A stretch of 64,000 nucleotides of DNA, taken from the NCBI RefSeq assembly GCF_001931685.1, contig NZ_MOOY01000011.1, forward strand, positions 62,001 to 126,000, read 5' to 3'. The stretch's first letter is position 1. Each line of letters opens with the position of its first letter. The DNA comes from Pararhizobium arenae (lineage in GTDB: Bacteria > Pseudomonadota > Alphaproteobacteria > Rhizobiales > Rhizobiaceae). The notes below the pieces were generated by a model. The model worked only from the letters and a program-made list of their open reading frames with translations. It did no database searches and was not told the origin of the DNA. Positions 1 through 8,155 of the stretch are shown here, one piece after another. The position numbers were made by a program, and so were the translations under genes.

Positions 1-290
1 ACATTGTTGACCAGGAGCGACAGGGCCGCATTCGTCCTGTCGATTTCGGAGAACGCAGTAGAAACGCTGCGTTCGTCGAGTACGTCTATCTCCAGGGCAT
101 CGACTGCCATCCCGCGATCGGTCAGTTCGCGAGACAGCTCCTCCGCCTTGGCGAAGCTTCTCGATCCGACGAAAACCCGCGCGCCAGCGGCGGAAAGCGC
201 TTCCACTGTTCCCCGCCCGATCCCGCTCGTACCGCCCGTCACAAGCGCGGTATGACCGTTCAGCGAGCCTGGAAGGATGTCGCCGGACAT
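1..290 (-). CDS. SDR family oxidoreductase, 3' part cut by window edge
   Basis: Only the N-terminal ~96 residues are inside the window. They begin MSGDILPGSLNGHTALVTGG and contain the glycine-rich nucleotide-binding motif TGGTSGIG of short-chain dehydrogenases, then an acidic residue region (LEIDVLDE) and the start of the LVNN motif at the edge. Its ATG overlaps the RidA stop codon by one base (TGATG), so it is translationally coupled to ridA and is the last visible gene of the GMC-oxidoreductase operon. The likely role is NAD(P)-dependent oxidation or reduction of a pathway intermediate. The substrate cannot be read from the sequence. Confidence 0.85.
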   Translation of the reverse strand, partial: MSGDILPGSLNGHTALVTGGTSGIGRGTVEALSAAGARVFVGSRSFAKAEELSRELTDRGMAVDALEIDVLDERSVSTAFSEIDRTNAALSLLVNN

Positions 291-682
291 CACTTCGCGT
301 CCTCGGGAAGGTAGGCGATGGCCTCGATCTCGATGAGGAGCTCAGGCCATGCGAGACCGGAGACTATGACCGTGGAGTTGGCAGGACCGTTTTGACCGAA
401 CAGTTCCACCTGGTGGCTTTGCACGTCCTTGTACTGCGAGGCATGCGTCAGGTAGGTGATCGTCTTGACGACGGAACTCAGGTCCGCTCCGACGCTTGCC
501 AGAGCGACTTTCATGTTTTCGTACGTCTGACGCACCTGCGTCGCCGCGTCGCTTCCCGCCACGGAGCCATCCGCGCGGCATGCGACGAGCCCGGAAAGAT
601 AGACGGTGTTTCCCACGCGCACGACCTGATGCGCGCCTTTGAGTTTGTACAGTCCGTCGGGCGTATTGCGCTGTATTTCCAT
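290..682 (-). CDS. RidA/YjgF family protein
   Basis: A 130-residue protein of the usual RidA length, with family features such as GNTVYLSGLVA near residue 25, YENMKVALASVGADLSSVV near 55-73 and a C-terminal IEIEAIAYLP. RidA proteins are trimeric and typically hydrolyse reactive enamine/imine intermediates made by PLP or flavin enzymes. A ribosome-binding site (GGAG) lies 8 bases before the ATG. It sits between the NHL-repeat gene and the SDR in one operon. A detoxifying or hydrolytic role downstream of the flavin oxidoreductase is plausible, but its substrate is an inference. Confidence 0.88.
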   Translation of the reverse strand: MEIQRNTPDGLYKLKGAHQVVRVGNTVYLSGLVACRADGSVAGSDAATQVRQTYENMKVALASVGADLSSVVKTITYLTHASQYKDVQSHQVELFGQNGPANSTVIVSGLAWPELLIEIEAIAYLPEDAK

Positions 683-725
683 TTTGTCGGCTCCTTCTGC
701 GGGTCCGGGGTCTATTTACGATCGA

Positions 726-1682
726 TCACTGGATTCGCTTGAGAACCGTCAGTGTCCGAAGTTCTTTCGGCGGCTCCATGCGGCTCCCGACCAGCGACCA
801 CGAGGCTTCCCCGAGGTAGATCGTTCCCTTCGTGTCCACGGCTACGCCGTGCGGTGCGAGGAACTGGTCGGGGCCTTCCCCGCCATTCGGAGCCCCGAGG
901 CGCGCCAGGCGATCACCGTTCATGGAAAAGAATGTCAGGCGGTTGCCCAGGTTCGGGAACTGTTTGAGGTACCAGAGCTCCGAGCAGAACTCGCCGACAA
1001 GCAGGGAGGGAGATCCGTTCAGAACCGTCGTCGCGAGACACGAGACGCGGTACATGTCGTTCCACTGCTCGATGAAAGCGCCGTTGCCGTCGAAAACCTG
1101 AATGCGGTTGTTTTCCCGGTCAGCCACGTAGAGCCTGCCCTCGTGATACACGAGGTTATGAGGCACAATGAACTGTCCGGGATCCGACCCGCTGCTCCCC
1201 CAAGATGCCACGTGACGTCCATCGGACGTAAATCGGTGTATTCGAGAATTGGCATATCCATCGGATACGAAGAGGTCGCCCGTAGACGGGTCGATGGCCA
1301 CGTGGGTAGGCTTGTTGAACGGCTCTCCGCCGTCGAAGGCTGCGGGAGTCCCGGGTGTTCCGATCGTCATCAGGAGATCGCCGTGCGGCGTGAACCTCCG
1401 CACCGTGTGGTCCCAGCTATCGACCACGTAGACGCTATCGTCCTGACCGATCGCTATCCCGTGGGGTCCTTCGAATACCCCTTCGCCCCAGCTTCGGACG
1501 AAATTTCCGTCGCTGTCGAAAACGATCACGGGGTGTTCGCCACGCGTCAGGACGTAGACGTTGTCGGCGCTGTCGACAGCTACTCCGGACACTTCCTTAT
1601 ACGTCCACCCGGCGGGCAAATTCCCCCAGTCTGGGACCGCGCGGTACCGGACGCCGTTGTCCTCCAGATAGTCCGCGCTCAC
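726..1682 (-). CDS. NHL-repeat six-bladed beta-propeller protein
   Basis: 318 residues from a GTG start. The GTG overlaps the preceding stop by four bases (GTGA); a longer reading frame upstream runs antisense to nothing recognisable and I reject it. Repeated blades are visible: GVAVDSADNVYVLTRG, PHGIAIGQDDSVYVVDSWDH, HVAIDPSTGDLFVSDGYANS, HNLVYHEGRLYVADRENN and PHGVAVDTKGTIYLGEASW. This resembles the peptidyl-alpha-hydroxyglycine amidating-lyase-like NHL proteins that accompany catabolic gene clusters. No signal peptide is seen, so it is probably cytoplasmic. It may be a lyase, a lactonase-like enzyme or a scaffold; the function is not assignable. Operon position: after the GMC small partner, before ridA. 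Confidence 0.85.
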   Translation of the reverse strand: MSADYLEDNGVRYRAVPDWGNLPAGWTYKEVSGVAVDSADNVYVLTRGEHPVIVFDSDGNFVRSWGEGVFEGPHGIAIGQDDSVYVVDSWDHTVRRFTPHGDLLMTIGTPGTPAAFDGGEPFNKPTHVAIDPSTGDLFVSDGYANSRIHRFTSDGRHVASWGSSGSDPGQFIVPHNLVYHEGRLYVADRENNRIQVFDGNGAFIEQWNDMYRVSCLATTVLNGSPSLLVGEFCSELWYLKQFPNLGNRLTFFSMNGDRLARLGAPNGGEGPDQFLAPHGVAVDTKGTIYLGEASWSLVGSRMEPPKELRTLTVLKRIQ

Positions 1683-2140
1683 AGACCTGCCTCCTCGAGG
1701 GTGGCGAACTCCCGGGCGACATTGGGCGGCGCGACCGTCCGCTCGAGTGTCCCGTCTTCGAGGTAGGCGGGAAGCTCCGCGCGATCGATCACCTCGGCCT
1801 CCTGCCCCCGGTATCCCGTTCTCTCTTGGACGGACGGCTGCATGTAGTATGCCGCGCAGCACACCAGCAGGAGCAGATCCAGCCCCTTTCGATCATTCTC
1901 CAGCATCTCCCGAAGGGCGTGCGGGATTTCCCTGTCGCCAACGGCCGAAAGCGACGCCGCCAGTCTCGGCGCTAGTTCCGGCGCATAGGAAAGGACCCGG
2001 TCTACGGGCTTTCCCGAAAGCTCGATGTCGCTGGCCGACGGGAGGCCTTTCCAGCTCGGAAGCAGGACATCCGCGACCGCCGCCAGGGTCACGCGGTGTC
2101 CGGTTTCAAGAAGTTCTTCTGGTTGCGGTCTTACGGTCAT
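1679..2140 (-). CDS. Small partner protein of GMC oxidoreductase (gluconate-2-dehydrogenase subunit-3-like)
   Basis: 153 residues, mostly helical, starting MTVRPQPEELLETGHRVTLA. It overlaps the GMC oxidoreductase stop by four bases (ATGA), and its own stop overlaps the next start (GTGA), so the three are tightly coupled. Gluconate 2-dehydrogenase-type GMC flavoproteins usually need a small subunit, and both the position and the pattern (ADVLLPSW, then a helical middle) suggest that role. Unlike typical secreted subunits it has no Tat or Sec signal, which fits a cytoplasmic pair. The family assignment comes from context and a weak pattern only. Confidence 0.6.
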   Translation of the reverse strand: MTVRPQPEELLETGHRVTLAAVADVLLPSWKGLPSASDIELSGKPVDRVLSYAPELAPRLAASLSAVGDREIPHALREMLENDRKGLDLLLLVCCAAYYMQPSVQERTGYRGQEAEVIDRAELPAYLEDGTLERTVAPPNVAREFATLEEAGL

Positions 2141-3735
2141 GCTGTTACCTGATCCCTGCTGTTTTCCGCCAGATAGAGAGACGTGCGCTTCGCCAGTGCC
2201 GCGACGGTCGCGGCCGGGTTCACAGCTCCTGCAGTCACGAAGATGGAAGCGTCGATGATGAAGAGGTTCGGCACGTCATGGGTGCGGCCCCATTTGTCCA
2301 CCACGGACGTCTCCGGGTCGTTGCCCATTCTGGCCGTCCCGAGGAGGTGCACCATTCCCGAGGTCGCCGGGTCTGAAACGTGGATTTCGTGCGCTCCCGC
2401 GGACTTGAGCGCCTCGGTCGCTCTCGCGACGTTGAACGCACGGATGCGGGAAGTGTTTTCCGATATGCTGTAGGACACTTTCGCGGCCGGAATGCCATCG
2501 GAGTCAAAGCCGTCGTCGCAAAGGGTGACCCTGTTGGCCTCCTCCGGAAGGTCTTCGGGGAGGATGTCCAGCGCGATACCGTGTCCAAGCTCGCGGTTGA
2601 CGCGAAGATGCAGGTTCTCGCCCCATGGACTGTCGTCGTCGGGAAGGCTCAGGGCTGAATCCAGAGGCCCTCTCGTGGGAACCACTGCCCATTTCGAGCC
2701 CCGTACGAAGTCCCGGTCCGGGTCCGTACCGTAGAACTGCAGCGACGTGATGTTAGCGCCCGCGTGGCTGTGCCAACTCTTCAGGGGTTCGGCGAAGTAG
2801 CCGACTATGCGGACATATGGATGTCCCATGAAACGCTTGCCGACGAGCCCCGAAGAATTGGCGAGACCAGCGCCACTCCCCTTGGCGGTCGAATTCAGGA
2901 GAATCCGCGGCGTGCCCACACCTCCGGCGGCCATCACGACGACGCTTGCGTCGACGCGATGTTCCTTGCCGTCGCGGTCGAAGTACACCGCTCCGGTGGC
3001 CAGGCCGTTGTCGGACACCATAATTTCCCTGACCCTTGCTCCGGTTATGAGCTTCACGCCTTTCGCGACCGCCTTGCGCCAGTGCGTCTGGTCGGACGAG
3101 CTTTTGGCTCCTTCGCCGCATCCGGTCTGACAAGTACCGCGCAGAACGCATGGCCGCCGATCGTCGTAGTTTCTCGAGATGATGGCGTTCGAGCCGGGCC
3201 ACCAGTGCCAGCCCAGTTCGTCGAACGTTTTCGCCATCCTTGTTCCCGCGGAACTCAGGGGCAGCGGAGGAAGCGGATAATCCTCGCCTTCGGGATATGC
3301 GGGGTCACCGCCCAGGCCCGAGATCCCGAACTCCCGATCCGTCATCTCGTAGAACGGCCAGATATCACGCCAAGAAATCGGCCAGTCGTCCGCCACGCCG
3401 TCGAGGGTGCGCACGCGGAAGTCTCCAGGTGTAAGCCTTGCCCACTGAGCGCCGAACAGCACGGAACTACCGCCCACGCCGTTGTACAGCATGATCGCCA
3501 TATCGGATTCGGAGACGTCTATCGGATAGTCCGACGGCGCGCGACGAACATTCGGGTCCGCGCTCCATTTCGTCCTTCGTGCCAGCTCCCAGAACGGCGT
3601 ACCGCCCGGATAAGCTGCGGGATCGGTCCATCCTCCCTGTTCGAGACAGGTGACCGTAAAGCCCTTCTCCACCAGGGTAAGCGCCATAACCCCTGCCGAA
3701 AGGCCACCTCCGACGATTAAAACATCACATGTCAT
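2137..3735 (-). CDS. GMC family FAD-dependent oxidoreductase
   Basis: 532 residues. An N-terminal FAD/ADP-binding motif (VLIVGGGLSAG, residues 5-15) is present, and the C-terminal GMC signature runs through HLLGTARMG, RTHDVPNLFIID and VNPAATVAALA. A cysteine-rich segment (RGTCQTGCGEGA) occurs mid-protein, as in gluconate/sorbitol-dehydrogenase-like members. The enzyme should oxidise an alcohol or sugar-like hydroxyl with FAD, passing electrons to an acceptor rather than necessarily to oxygen. There is no signal peptide. The start overlaps the stop of the upstream ATPase gene (ATGA). It is the central enzyme of an IclR-neighboured importer operon; its substrate is presumably whatever the peptide-type ABC system imports. 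Confidence 0.93.
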   Translation of the reverse strand: MTCDVLIVGGGLSAGVMALTLVEKGFTVTCLEQGGWTDPAAYPGGTPFWELARRTKWSADPNVRRAPSDYPIDVSESDMAIMLYNGVGGSSVLFGAQWARLTPGDFRVRTLDGVADDWPISWRDIWPFYEMTDREFGISGLGGDPAYPEGEDYPLPPLPLSSAGTRMAKTFDELGWHWWPGSNAIISRNYDDRRPCVLRGTCQTGCGEGAKSSSDQTHWRKAVAKGVKLITGARVREIMVSDNGLATGAVYFDRDGKEHRVDASVVVMAAGGVGTPRILLNSTAKGSGAGLANSSGLVGKRFMGHPYVRIVGYFAEPLKSWHSHAGANITSLQFYGTDPDRDFVRGSKWAVVPTRGPLDSALSLPDDDSPWGENLHLRVNRELGHGIALDILPEDLPEEANRVTLCDDGFDSDGIPAAKVSYSISENTSRIRAFNVARATEALKSAGAHEIHVSDPATSGMVHLLGTARMGNDPETSVVDKWGRTHDVPNLFIIDASIFVTAGAVNPAATVAALAKRTSLYLAENSRDQVTA

Positions 3736-4811
3736 GTCAAATTCCCCTCAGACCCAGACATTCGTCCGGCCCGGACTGCGTGCGGCTCGCTGGCCTGCGT
3801 CATCGTTTCCGCGAAATGGCATGCGACTGCCCGGCCATTTCCCATTCGTCTCAAGGCCGGGACGACGCGCGAGCAGACGGAGGCGTCAGGCATTCTTTGC
3901 TTCAGCCAGCACCGAGTATGGAAAGCGCATCCGCTCGGCGGGTTGACCCTCGACGGGACCTCGCCTTCCAGGACTATCTGTGTCCTGGCTTTCTCGAGCG
4001 CGGGGTTTGGCCTTGGGATCGCGGAGACCAGGGCGGCCGAATAGGGATGGAGCGGCGTCGAGCAGACGTCCCGGGATGGGCCTGTCTCGACAACCTCGCC
4101 GAAGTACATCACGGCCACGCGCTGGCTTATGTTCTGCACGATCGAAAGGTCGTGGGTAATGAACAGGAAGGACAGCGCGGTTTCTCGCTGCAGTCTGCGA
4201 AGAAGGTTGACGATCTGAGCCTGGATCGAGACGTCGAGAGCGCTGATTGGTTCGTCGGCCACGATCAGCTCAGGCTGGGAAGCGAGAGCTCGCGCGAGGC
4301 TTACGCGTTGTCTCTGACCGCCTGATAGCGCGTCGGGGTATCGCCCCGCGAAATCCGCGTTGAGGCCGACGGTCTGCAGAAGCTCCGCAACCTCTTCCCG
4401 ACGCCTCTTCGGATTGCCGAGACCGTGAACGATCATGGGTTCCGCGACGGTCTCGCCGACGCTCATCCGGGGATCCAGCGTCGAGTAGGGGTTCTGGAAA
4501 ACCATCTGCATGCGGCGGCGGACCCGGCGGCGTTCCTGGTTTGATAGCCGGGCCAGGTCCTTGCCGTCGAAGACGACTCGACCCGACGTGATAGGTGTAA
4601 GCCCCATGATCGCCCGAGCGAGCGTGGACTTTCCGGATCCGGATTCGCCTACGAGGCCCAACGTCTCGCCCCTCGCAACCGTGATGGACGCCTTGTTGAC
4701 GCCACGGACGGTTCCGGGCGACTGAAAAAGCCCGCGCTTTTCCGTGAAATCGACAGTGACTTCGCTGGCGTCCAGAAGCGGCGCTGCATCATATGTGGTA
4801 TCGAGCCGCAT
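3732..4811 (-). CDS. Peptide/opine-type ABC transporter ATP-binding protein (DppF/AppF-like)
   Basis: 359 residues from the ATG one base after the preceding stop (TGAGATG). Walker A GLVGESGSGKST, ABC signature LSGGQRQRVSLARAL, Walker B LIVADEPISALD and the H-loop THDLS are intact. The C-terminal oligopeptide-transporter extension with its cysteine pattern (PPSGCAFHTRCWLKQ) identifies the Opp/Dpp class. It pairs with the ATPase encoded upstream to energise the permeases at 6.2-8.2 kb. A longer upstream in-frame extension lacks family similarity. Confidence 0.93.
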   Translation of the reverse strand: MRLDTTYDAAPLLDASEVTVDFTEKRGLFQSPGTVRGVNKASITVARGETLGLVGESGSGKSTLARAIMGLTPITSGRVVFDGKDLARLSNQERRRVRRRMQMVFQNPYSTLDPRMSVGETVAEPMIVHGLGNPKRRREEVAELLQTVGLNADFAGRYPDALSGGQRQRVSLARALASQPELIVADEPISALDVSIQAQIVNLLRRLQRETALSFLFITHDLSIVQNISQRVAVMYFGEVVETGPSRDVCSTPLHPYSAALVSAIPRPNPALEKARTQIVLEGEVPSRVNPPSGCAFHTRCWLKQRMPDASVCSRVVPALRRMGNGRAVACHFAETMTQASEPHAVRAGRMSGSEGNLT

Positions 4812-4812
4812 C

Positions 4813-5949
4813 TCAGCCTCCGACAATCGTGTTCTGAAGACCTGACGGTTCGAACGCGATCGCACTCCTGAATGCCTTCGTATCCCTTGACGGAGGCGGA
4901 ACGCCGAAGCCATCTCTGAGAGGAACGCCGACTTCCGCTTCCTTGGAAAGCACCGGATTGAAGCACGCGACTTCGTGTTCGCCATGCGCGACGAGCGGTG
5001 GAACCTCATTCCAACACGAGGCCACGCGCCAGCGACAGCGCGGGGCGAACGGACAGAAAACAGGCATCTCCCGCTGATCCGGAGGAGACCCCGAGATCGG
5101 CACCAGCTCTTCGTCTTCGGATCCGATGCGCGGGACAGCTCGCATCAGTCCGACGGTGTAGGGATGCCGTGGTTCGGCGAAGAGCGTCTCGGTCATGGCG
5201 TGCTCTATGACGTGTCCCGCGTACATGACGGCAACACGCGAGGTCGTGCCCGCGACCACCCCGAGATCGTGCGTTATCATGACCAGGGCGGTTCCCGTCT
5301 TCCCGGAAAGGGTTTTGAGGACTTGCAGGATCTGCGCCTGGGTGGTGACGTCGAGTGCCGTTGTCGGCTCGTCCGCGATCAGGACCTTAGGCTCCAGCGC
5401 AACGGCCATGGCGATCATTACGCGCTGTCGCATTCCGCCTGAGATTTCATGCGGGTAACTGTCGAGGCGCATTTCCGGATCGGGTATTCCGACAAGCTCG
5501 AGCAGTTCCGATGCTCGTGAACGCGCGGCCGCTCTCGTCATTTTCTTGTGCGCTAAAAGCGTCTCGACAATCTGTTCCCCGATGCGCAGTACGGGGTTCA
5601 GGCTCGTCATCGGGTCCTGGTAGATCATGGCGATATCACGCCCGCGCATCCCAGCCAGCTTTGCCTCCGGAAGGCCCTGTATCTCGTTTCCCGCGACGAT
5701 TATCCGTCCGCTTATCAGGGTGATTTTTTCGGGCAGCAGTCTCATCATCGCAAATCCGGCGGTGCTTTTCCCGCAGCCGGACTCGCCGACTATGCCGAGG
5801 GTCTCGCCCTGCGCAACGGAAAGCGTCACGCCGTTCACGGCGTAAACGGTCTCCTTTCCCGCGCGGAACTGGACACGGAGGTCCTCTATTTCCACGGCAG
5901 CATTTCGCCTCGTACCGCGCTGTGCGGTAGCAGTGTCGATGCTCATCAC
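4813..5949 (-). CDS. Peptide-type ABC transporter ATP-binding protein (DppD-like)
   Basis: 378 residues with Walker A GIVGESGCGKST, signature ISGGMRQRVMIAMAV, Walker B LIADEPTTALD, and the Dpp/Opp C-terminal segment (PVFCPFAPRCRW). It forms the first ATPase of the pair and is the first gene of its transcript: a TTGACA-N17-TTTAAT promoter lies about 85-115 bases upstream, and a terminator separates it from the permease genes. The C-terminus is about 40 residues longer than usual and shows no motif there. Confidence 0.93.
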   Translation of the reverse strand: MMSIDTATAQRGTRRNAAVEIEDLRVQFRAGKETVYAVNGVTLSVAQGETLGIVGESGCGKSTAGFAMMRLLPEKITLISGRIIVAGNEIQGLPEAKLAGMRGRDIAMIYQDPMTSLNPVLRIGEQIVETLLAHKKMTRAAARSRASELLELVGIPDPEMRLDSYPHEISGGMRQRVMIAMAVALEPKVLIADEPTTALDVTTQAQILQVLKTLSGKTGTALVMITHDLGVVAGTTSRVAVMYAGHVIEHAMTETLFAEPRHPYTVGLMRAVPRIGSEDEELVPISGSPPDQREMPVFCPFAPRCRWRVASCWNEVPPLVAHGEHEVACFNPVLSKEAEVGVPLRDGFGVPPPSRDTKAFRSAIAFEPSGLQNTIVGG

Positions 5950-6014
5950 GAATCCAGTTCTTGAGAAGTGCGCTGTCGCGGCTGATGCCAGTCTTCTATC
6001 CGCGCTTCTGTTCC

Positions 6015-6062
6015 CACGTTTTAACGTGAGGGCATTAAAAACCTAATGTGTTGCTCTGTCAA
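6015..6062 (-). promoter_or_regulatory. Promoter with palindromic operator for the ATPase-GMC operon
   Basis: On the minus strand a perfect -35 box TTGACA (6057-6062) is followed after 17 bases by TTTAAT (6034-6039, five of six consensus bases). Just downstream, at the expected start point, is an inverted repeat CACGTT-TT-AACGTG (6015-6028). It gives the ATPase, GMC, NHL, RidA and SDR genes their own start, independent of the permease transcript. The palindrome is a candidate binding site for the IclR protein or another repressor. Confidence 0.65.
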
Positions 6063-6116
6063 CAACTGAGTTGCCCTATATGGAACAAACGGTCGCTTTT
6101 CTGCGGTTGGCACAAG

Positions 6117-6162
6117 GAAAATGGGCGTCGACCGCGGCCAGCAGAGCCGGGTCAACGCCCAT
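6117..6162 (-). terminator. Probable rho-independent terminator after the permease genes
   Basis: A 12-bp stem (ATGGGCGTTGAC / GTCGACGCCCAT on the minus strand, with one G-U pair) has an 18-base loop and is followed by TTTTCCTT. It lies 18 bases past the DppC-like stop codon and before the promoter of the ATPase genes, splitting the importer into two transcripts. Confidence 0.6.
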
Positions 6163-6179
6163 GTCCCTGGCGTCCTATT

Positions 6180-7073
6180 CTAGCGCGCGGATTGCGGATC
6201 GAACGCCTCTTGGAGACCGTCTCCGACAAGATTGAAGCTTATCGCGGTGATCACGATCGCCGCGCACGGAACGACGGTAAGAAGGGGCGCGACACGCATG
6301 TATGACGACGCGTTGGTCAGCATGGTTCCCCACTCCGGAACAAGCCTGTCGGCGGGTCCCAGTCCAAGGAACCCGAGCCCGGCAACCTGTACGACGGCCG
6401 AGGCCATCGCGAGCAGCGCCGCCACGATCAGCGGCGACACCGCATTGGGAAGCGTATGACGCATGAAAATCCGCATCTCCGAAGCGCCAACCGATCGTGT
6501 CGCTTCGATATATTCGCTGCGCGACACCTCTGCCAGGCTGGTGCGGAACAGCCTCGCGAACACGGGCACGTTCGTGACCGCGACCGCGATTGTTATCTGT
6601 ACCAGGCCAGTTCCGAGCAGGGCGACGATGGCGAGAGCCAGCAACATACCGGGTATTGCCAGCCACACGTCGACCAGGCGCATGATGACCGCGTCCACTG
6701 TCCCGCGGAACGCGCTGGCCACGGCACCCAACACGCCACCAGCCAGAAGGGCCACGGTTACGGAGGAAATGGCAAGGAGAAGACTGGTGCGCCCACCATA
6801 TAGAATGAGGCTGAGCTGATCCCTCCCCTGTTTGTCGGTGCCGAGCAGATGATCGACGCTGGGGGGCAGGAGCGCGTCCCCGAGCCCACCTTCATTTGGA
6901 CCGTAGGGCGCGATCCATGGCGCGAGGAGACCCGCGGCGACGAACGCTAGTAGGAGAAGTGCTCCGATCACCGCCGGGGTATTCGCGAGGAAGCGAGACA
7001 TGGCCTGCCTGAGGAAGGAGCTTTCCGACGGTGCTGCCTTCTCGGCTTGTGAAAGTGTGGTGACGCCTGTCAT
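6180..7073 (-). CDS. Peptide-type ABC transporter permease (DppC-like)
   Basis: 297 residues from the ATG that overlaps the DppB-like stop (ATGA). About six membrane segments are visible, starting with AVIGALLLLAFVAAGLLAPW. The EAA loop is EYIEATRSVGASEMRIFMRH. The N-terminal arm and the APYGPNEGG segment are typical of DppC/GsiD proteins. It forms the transmembrane pore with the DppB-like subunit. The upstream in-frame extension to 7448 is antisense shadow of that gene. Confidence 0.92.
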   Translation of the reverse strand: MTGVTTLSQAEKAAPSESSFLRQAMSRFLANTPAVIGALLLLAFVAAGLLAPWIAPYGPNEGGLGDALLPPSVDHLLGTDKQGRDQLSLILYGGRTSLLLAISSVTVALLAGGVLGAVASAFRGTVDAVIMRLVDVWLAIPGMLLALAIVALLGTGLVQITIAVAVTNVPVFARLFRTSLAEVSRSEYIEATRSVGASEMRIFMRHTLPNAVSPLIVAALLAMASAVVQVAGLGFLGLGPADRLVPEWGTMLTNASSYMRVAPLLTVVPCAAIVITAISFNLVGDGLQEAFDPQSAR

Positions 7074-8155
7074 TCGAGTGCCAGCCTTGGGTTGAGAACA
7101 GCGTTGATCACGTCCGCGACGAGATTGACGAGCAGGAAGATCACCGCGAAGATGAGTATCGTCGACTGCACGACCGGATAGTCGTGCGAAGCGATCGACA
7201 GCACGACCCAGGACCCCACTCCATCCCAGGAAAATATCGTTTCCGTTATGGCTGCGCCGGAAAGCATCGTTCCGATCTGCAAGGCTATGACGGTTACGAT
7301 CGGCGGTAGCGCGTTGAGCTGGATGTGCCTGCTGTTCAGGCGCGATCGGCTCAGGCCCTTGCCGCGCGCGGTCCTGACGTGCGGCGCTCGGCGGCTCGCG
7401 ATGACGGACGAGCGGGTAATTCTGATAATCAGCCCTGCTGAGACACACGCCAGCGTTATCGAGGGAAGCAGTAGGTGCGTCAGTGCCGACCCGAAAGCGC
7501 TCAGGTTTAGCGAGAGAAGCGCGTCAACGGTGGCAAAATTCGTCACCTCCGGGAGGCGGTACCGTGGCCCGATCCTGCCGTCGACCGGCAGCCAGCGCAA
7601 CCATACACCGAAACATAACTGGAGAAGCAGTCCGACCACGAATGTCGGCAGACTATGCAGAAAGACCGAAGAGGCGGTTATGCTGTAGTCCGTGATGGTA
7701 TTCGCGCGGCGGGCCGACCAACGTCCGAGAGGCACCCCGACGACAACCGAAAGGATCAGCGCAACGATGCTGAGTTCGAGGGTGGCCGGGAAGCGGCTGA
7801 AAAACTCGGCTGCCACGGGTGTGTTGCTGACGTAGCTTGTTCCGAAATCACCGCTTGCAATGTTGGCGAGGTAGTTGAGATACTGCTGCCATATGGGCAA
7901 ATCCAGGCCCAGCTGCCCGCGAAGCGCTTCGATTTGAGCCGCCGTCGCCGTCGGGCCGAGGATGAGCCGCGCGGGATCGCCGGGAACCATCCGGATGAAA
8001 GCGAACATAAGCACAGACAGGATCATCAAAGACGGTATGATCTGGAGTACTCGTTTCAACACAAAGGACAGAAGGTCTCCGGTCAGCCACAGCGGGGTGC
8101 GCCGCTTGCGCGGCACACCCTTCGACATGGTTTGGACTGTGTCTGATCCCTGCAT
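7070..8155 (-). CDS. Peptide-type ABC transporter permease (DppB-like)
   Basis: 361 residues. The N-terminal region RVLQIIPSLMILSVLMFAFI followed by MVPGDPARLILGP is diagnostic of DppB/GsiC permeases. The EAA loop (VRTARGKGLSRSRLNSRH) is present near residue 260. The ATG overlaps the TAA of the binding-protein gene (TAATG). An internal ATG nine codons in is an alternative start. Confidence 0.93.
   Translation of the reverse strand: MQGSDTVQTMSKGVPRKRRTPLWLTGDLLSFVLKRVLQIIPSLMILSVLMFAFIRMVPGDPARLILGPTATAAQIEALRGQLGLDLPIWQQYLNYLANIASGDFGTSYVSNTPVAAEFFSRFPATLELSIVALILSVVVGVPLGRWSARRANTITDYSITASSVFLHSLPTFVVGLLLQLCFGVWLRWLPVDGRIGPRYRLPEVTNFATVDALLSLNLSAFGSALTHLLLPSITLACVSAGLIIRITRSSVIASRRAPHVRTARGKGLSRSRLNSRHIQLNALPPIVTVIALQIGTMLSGAAITETIFSWDGVGSWVVLSIASHDYPVVQSTILIFAVIFLLVNLVADVINAVLNPRLALE

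Noticed and set aside
639-1766. 375-codon plus-strand frame
   Set aside because: Antisense to the NHL-repeat gene, whose blades are unmistakable; no domain or ribosome-binding site.
2764-3720. 318-codon plus-strand frame
   Set aside because: Shadow of the GMC oxidoreductase gene on the minus strand.
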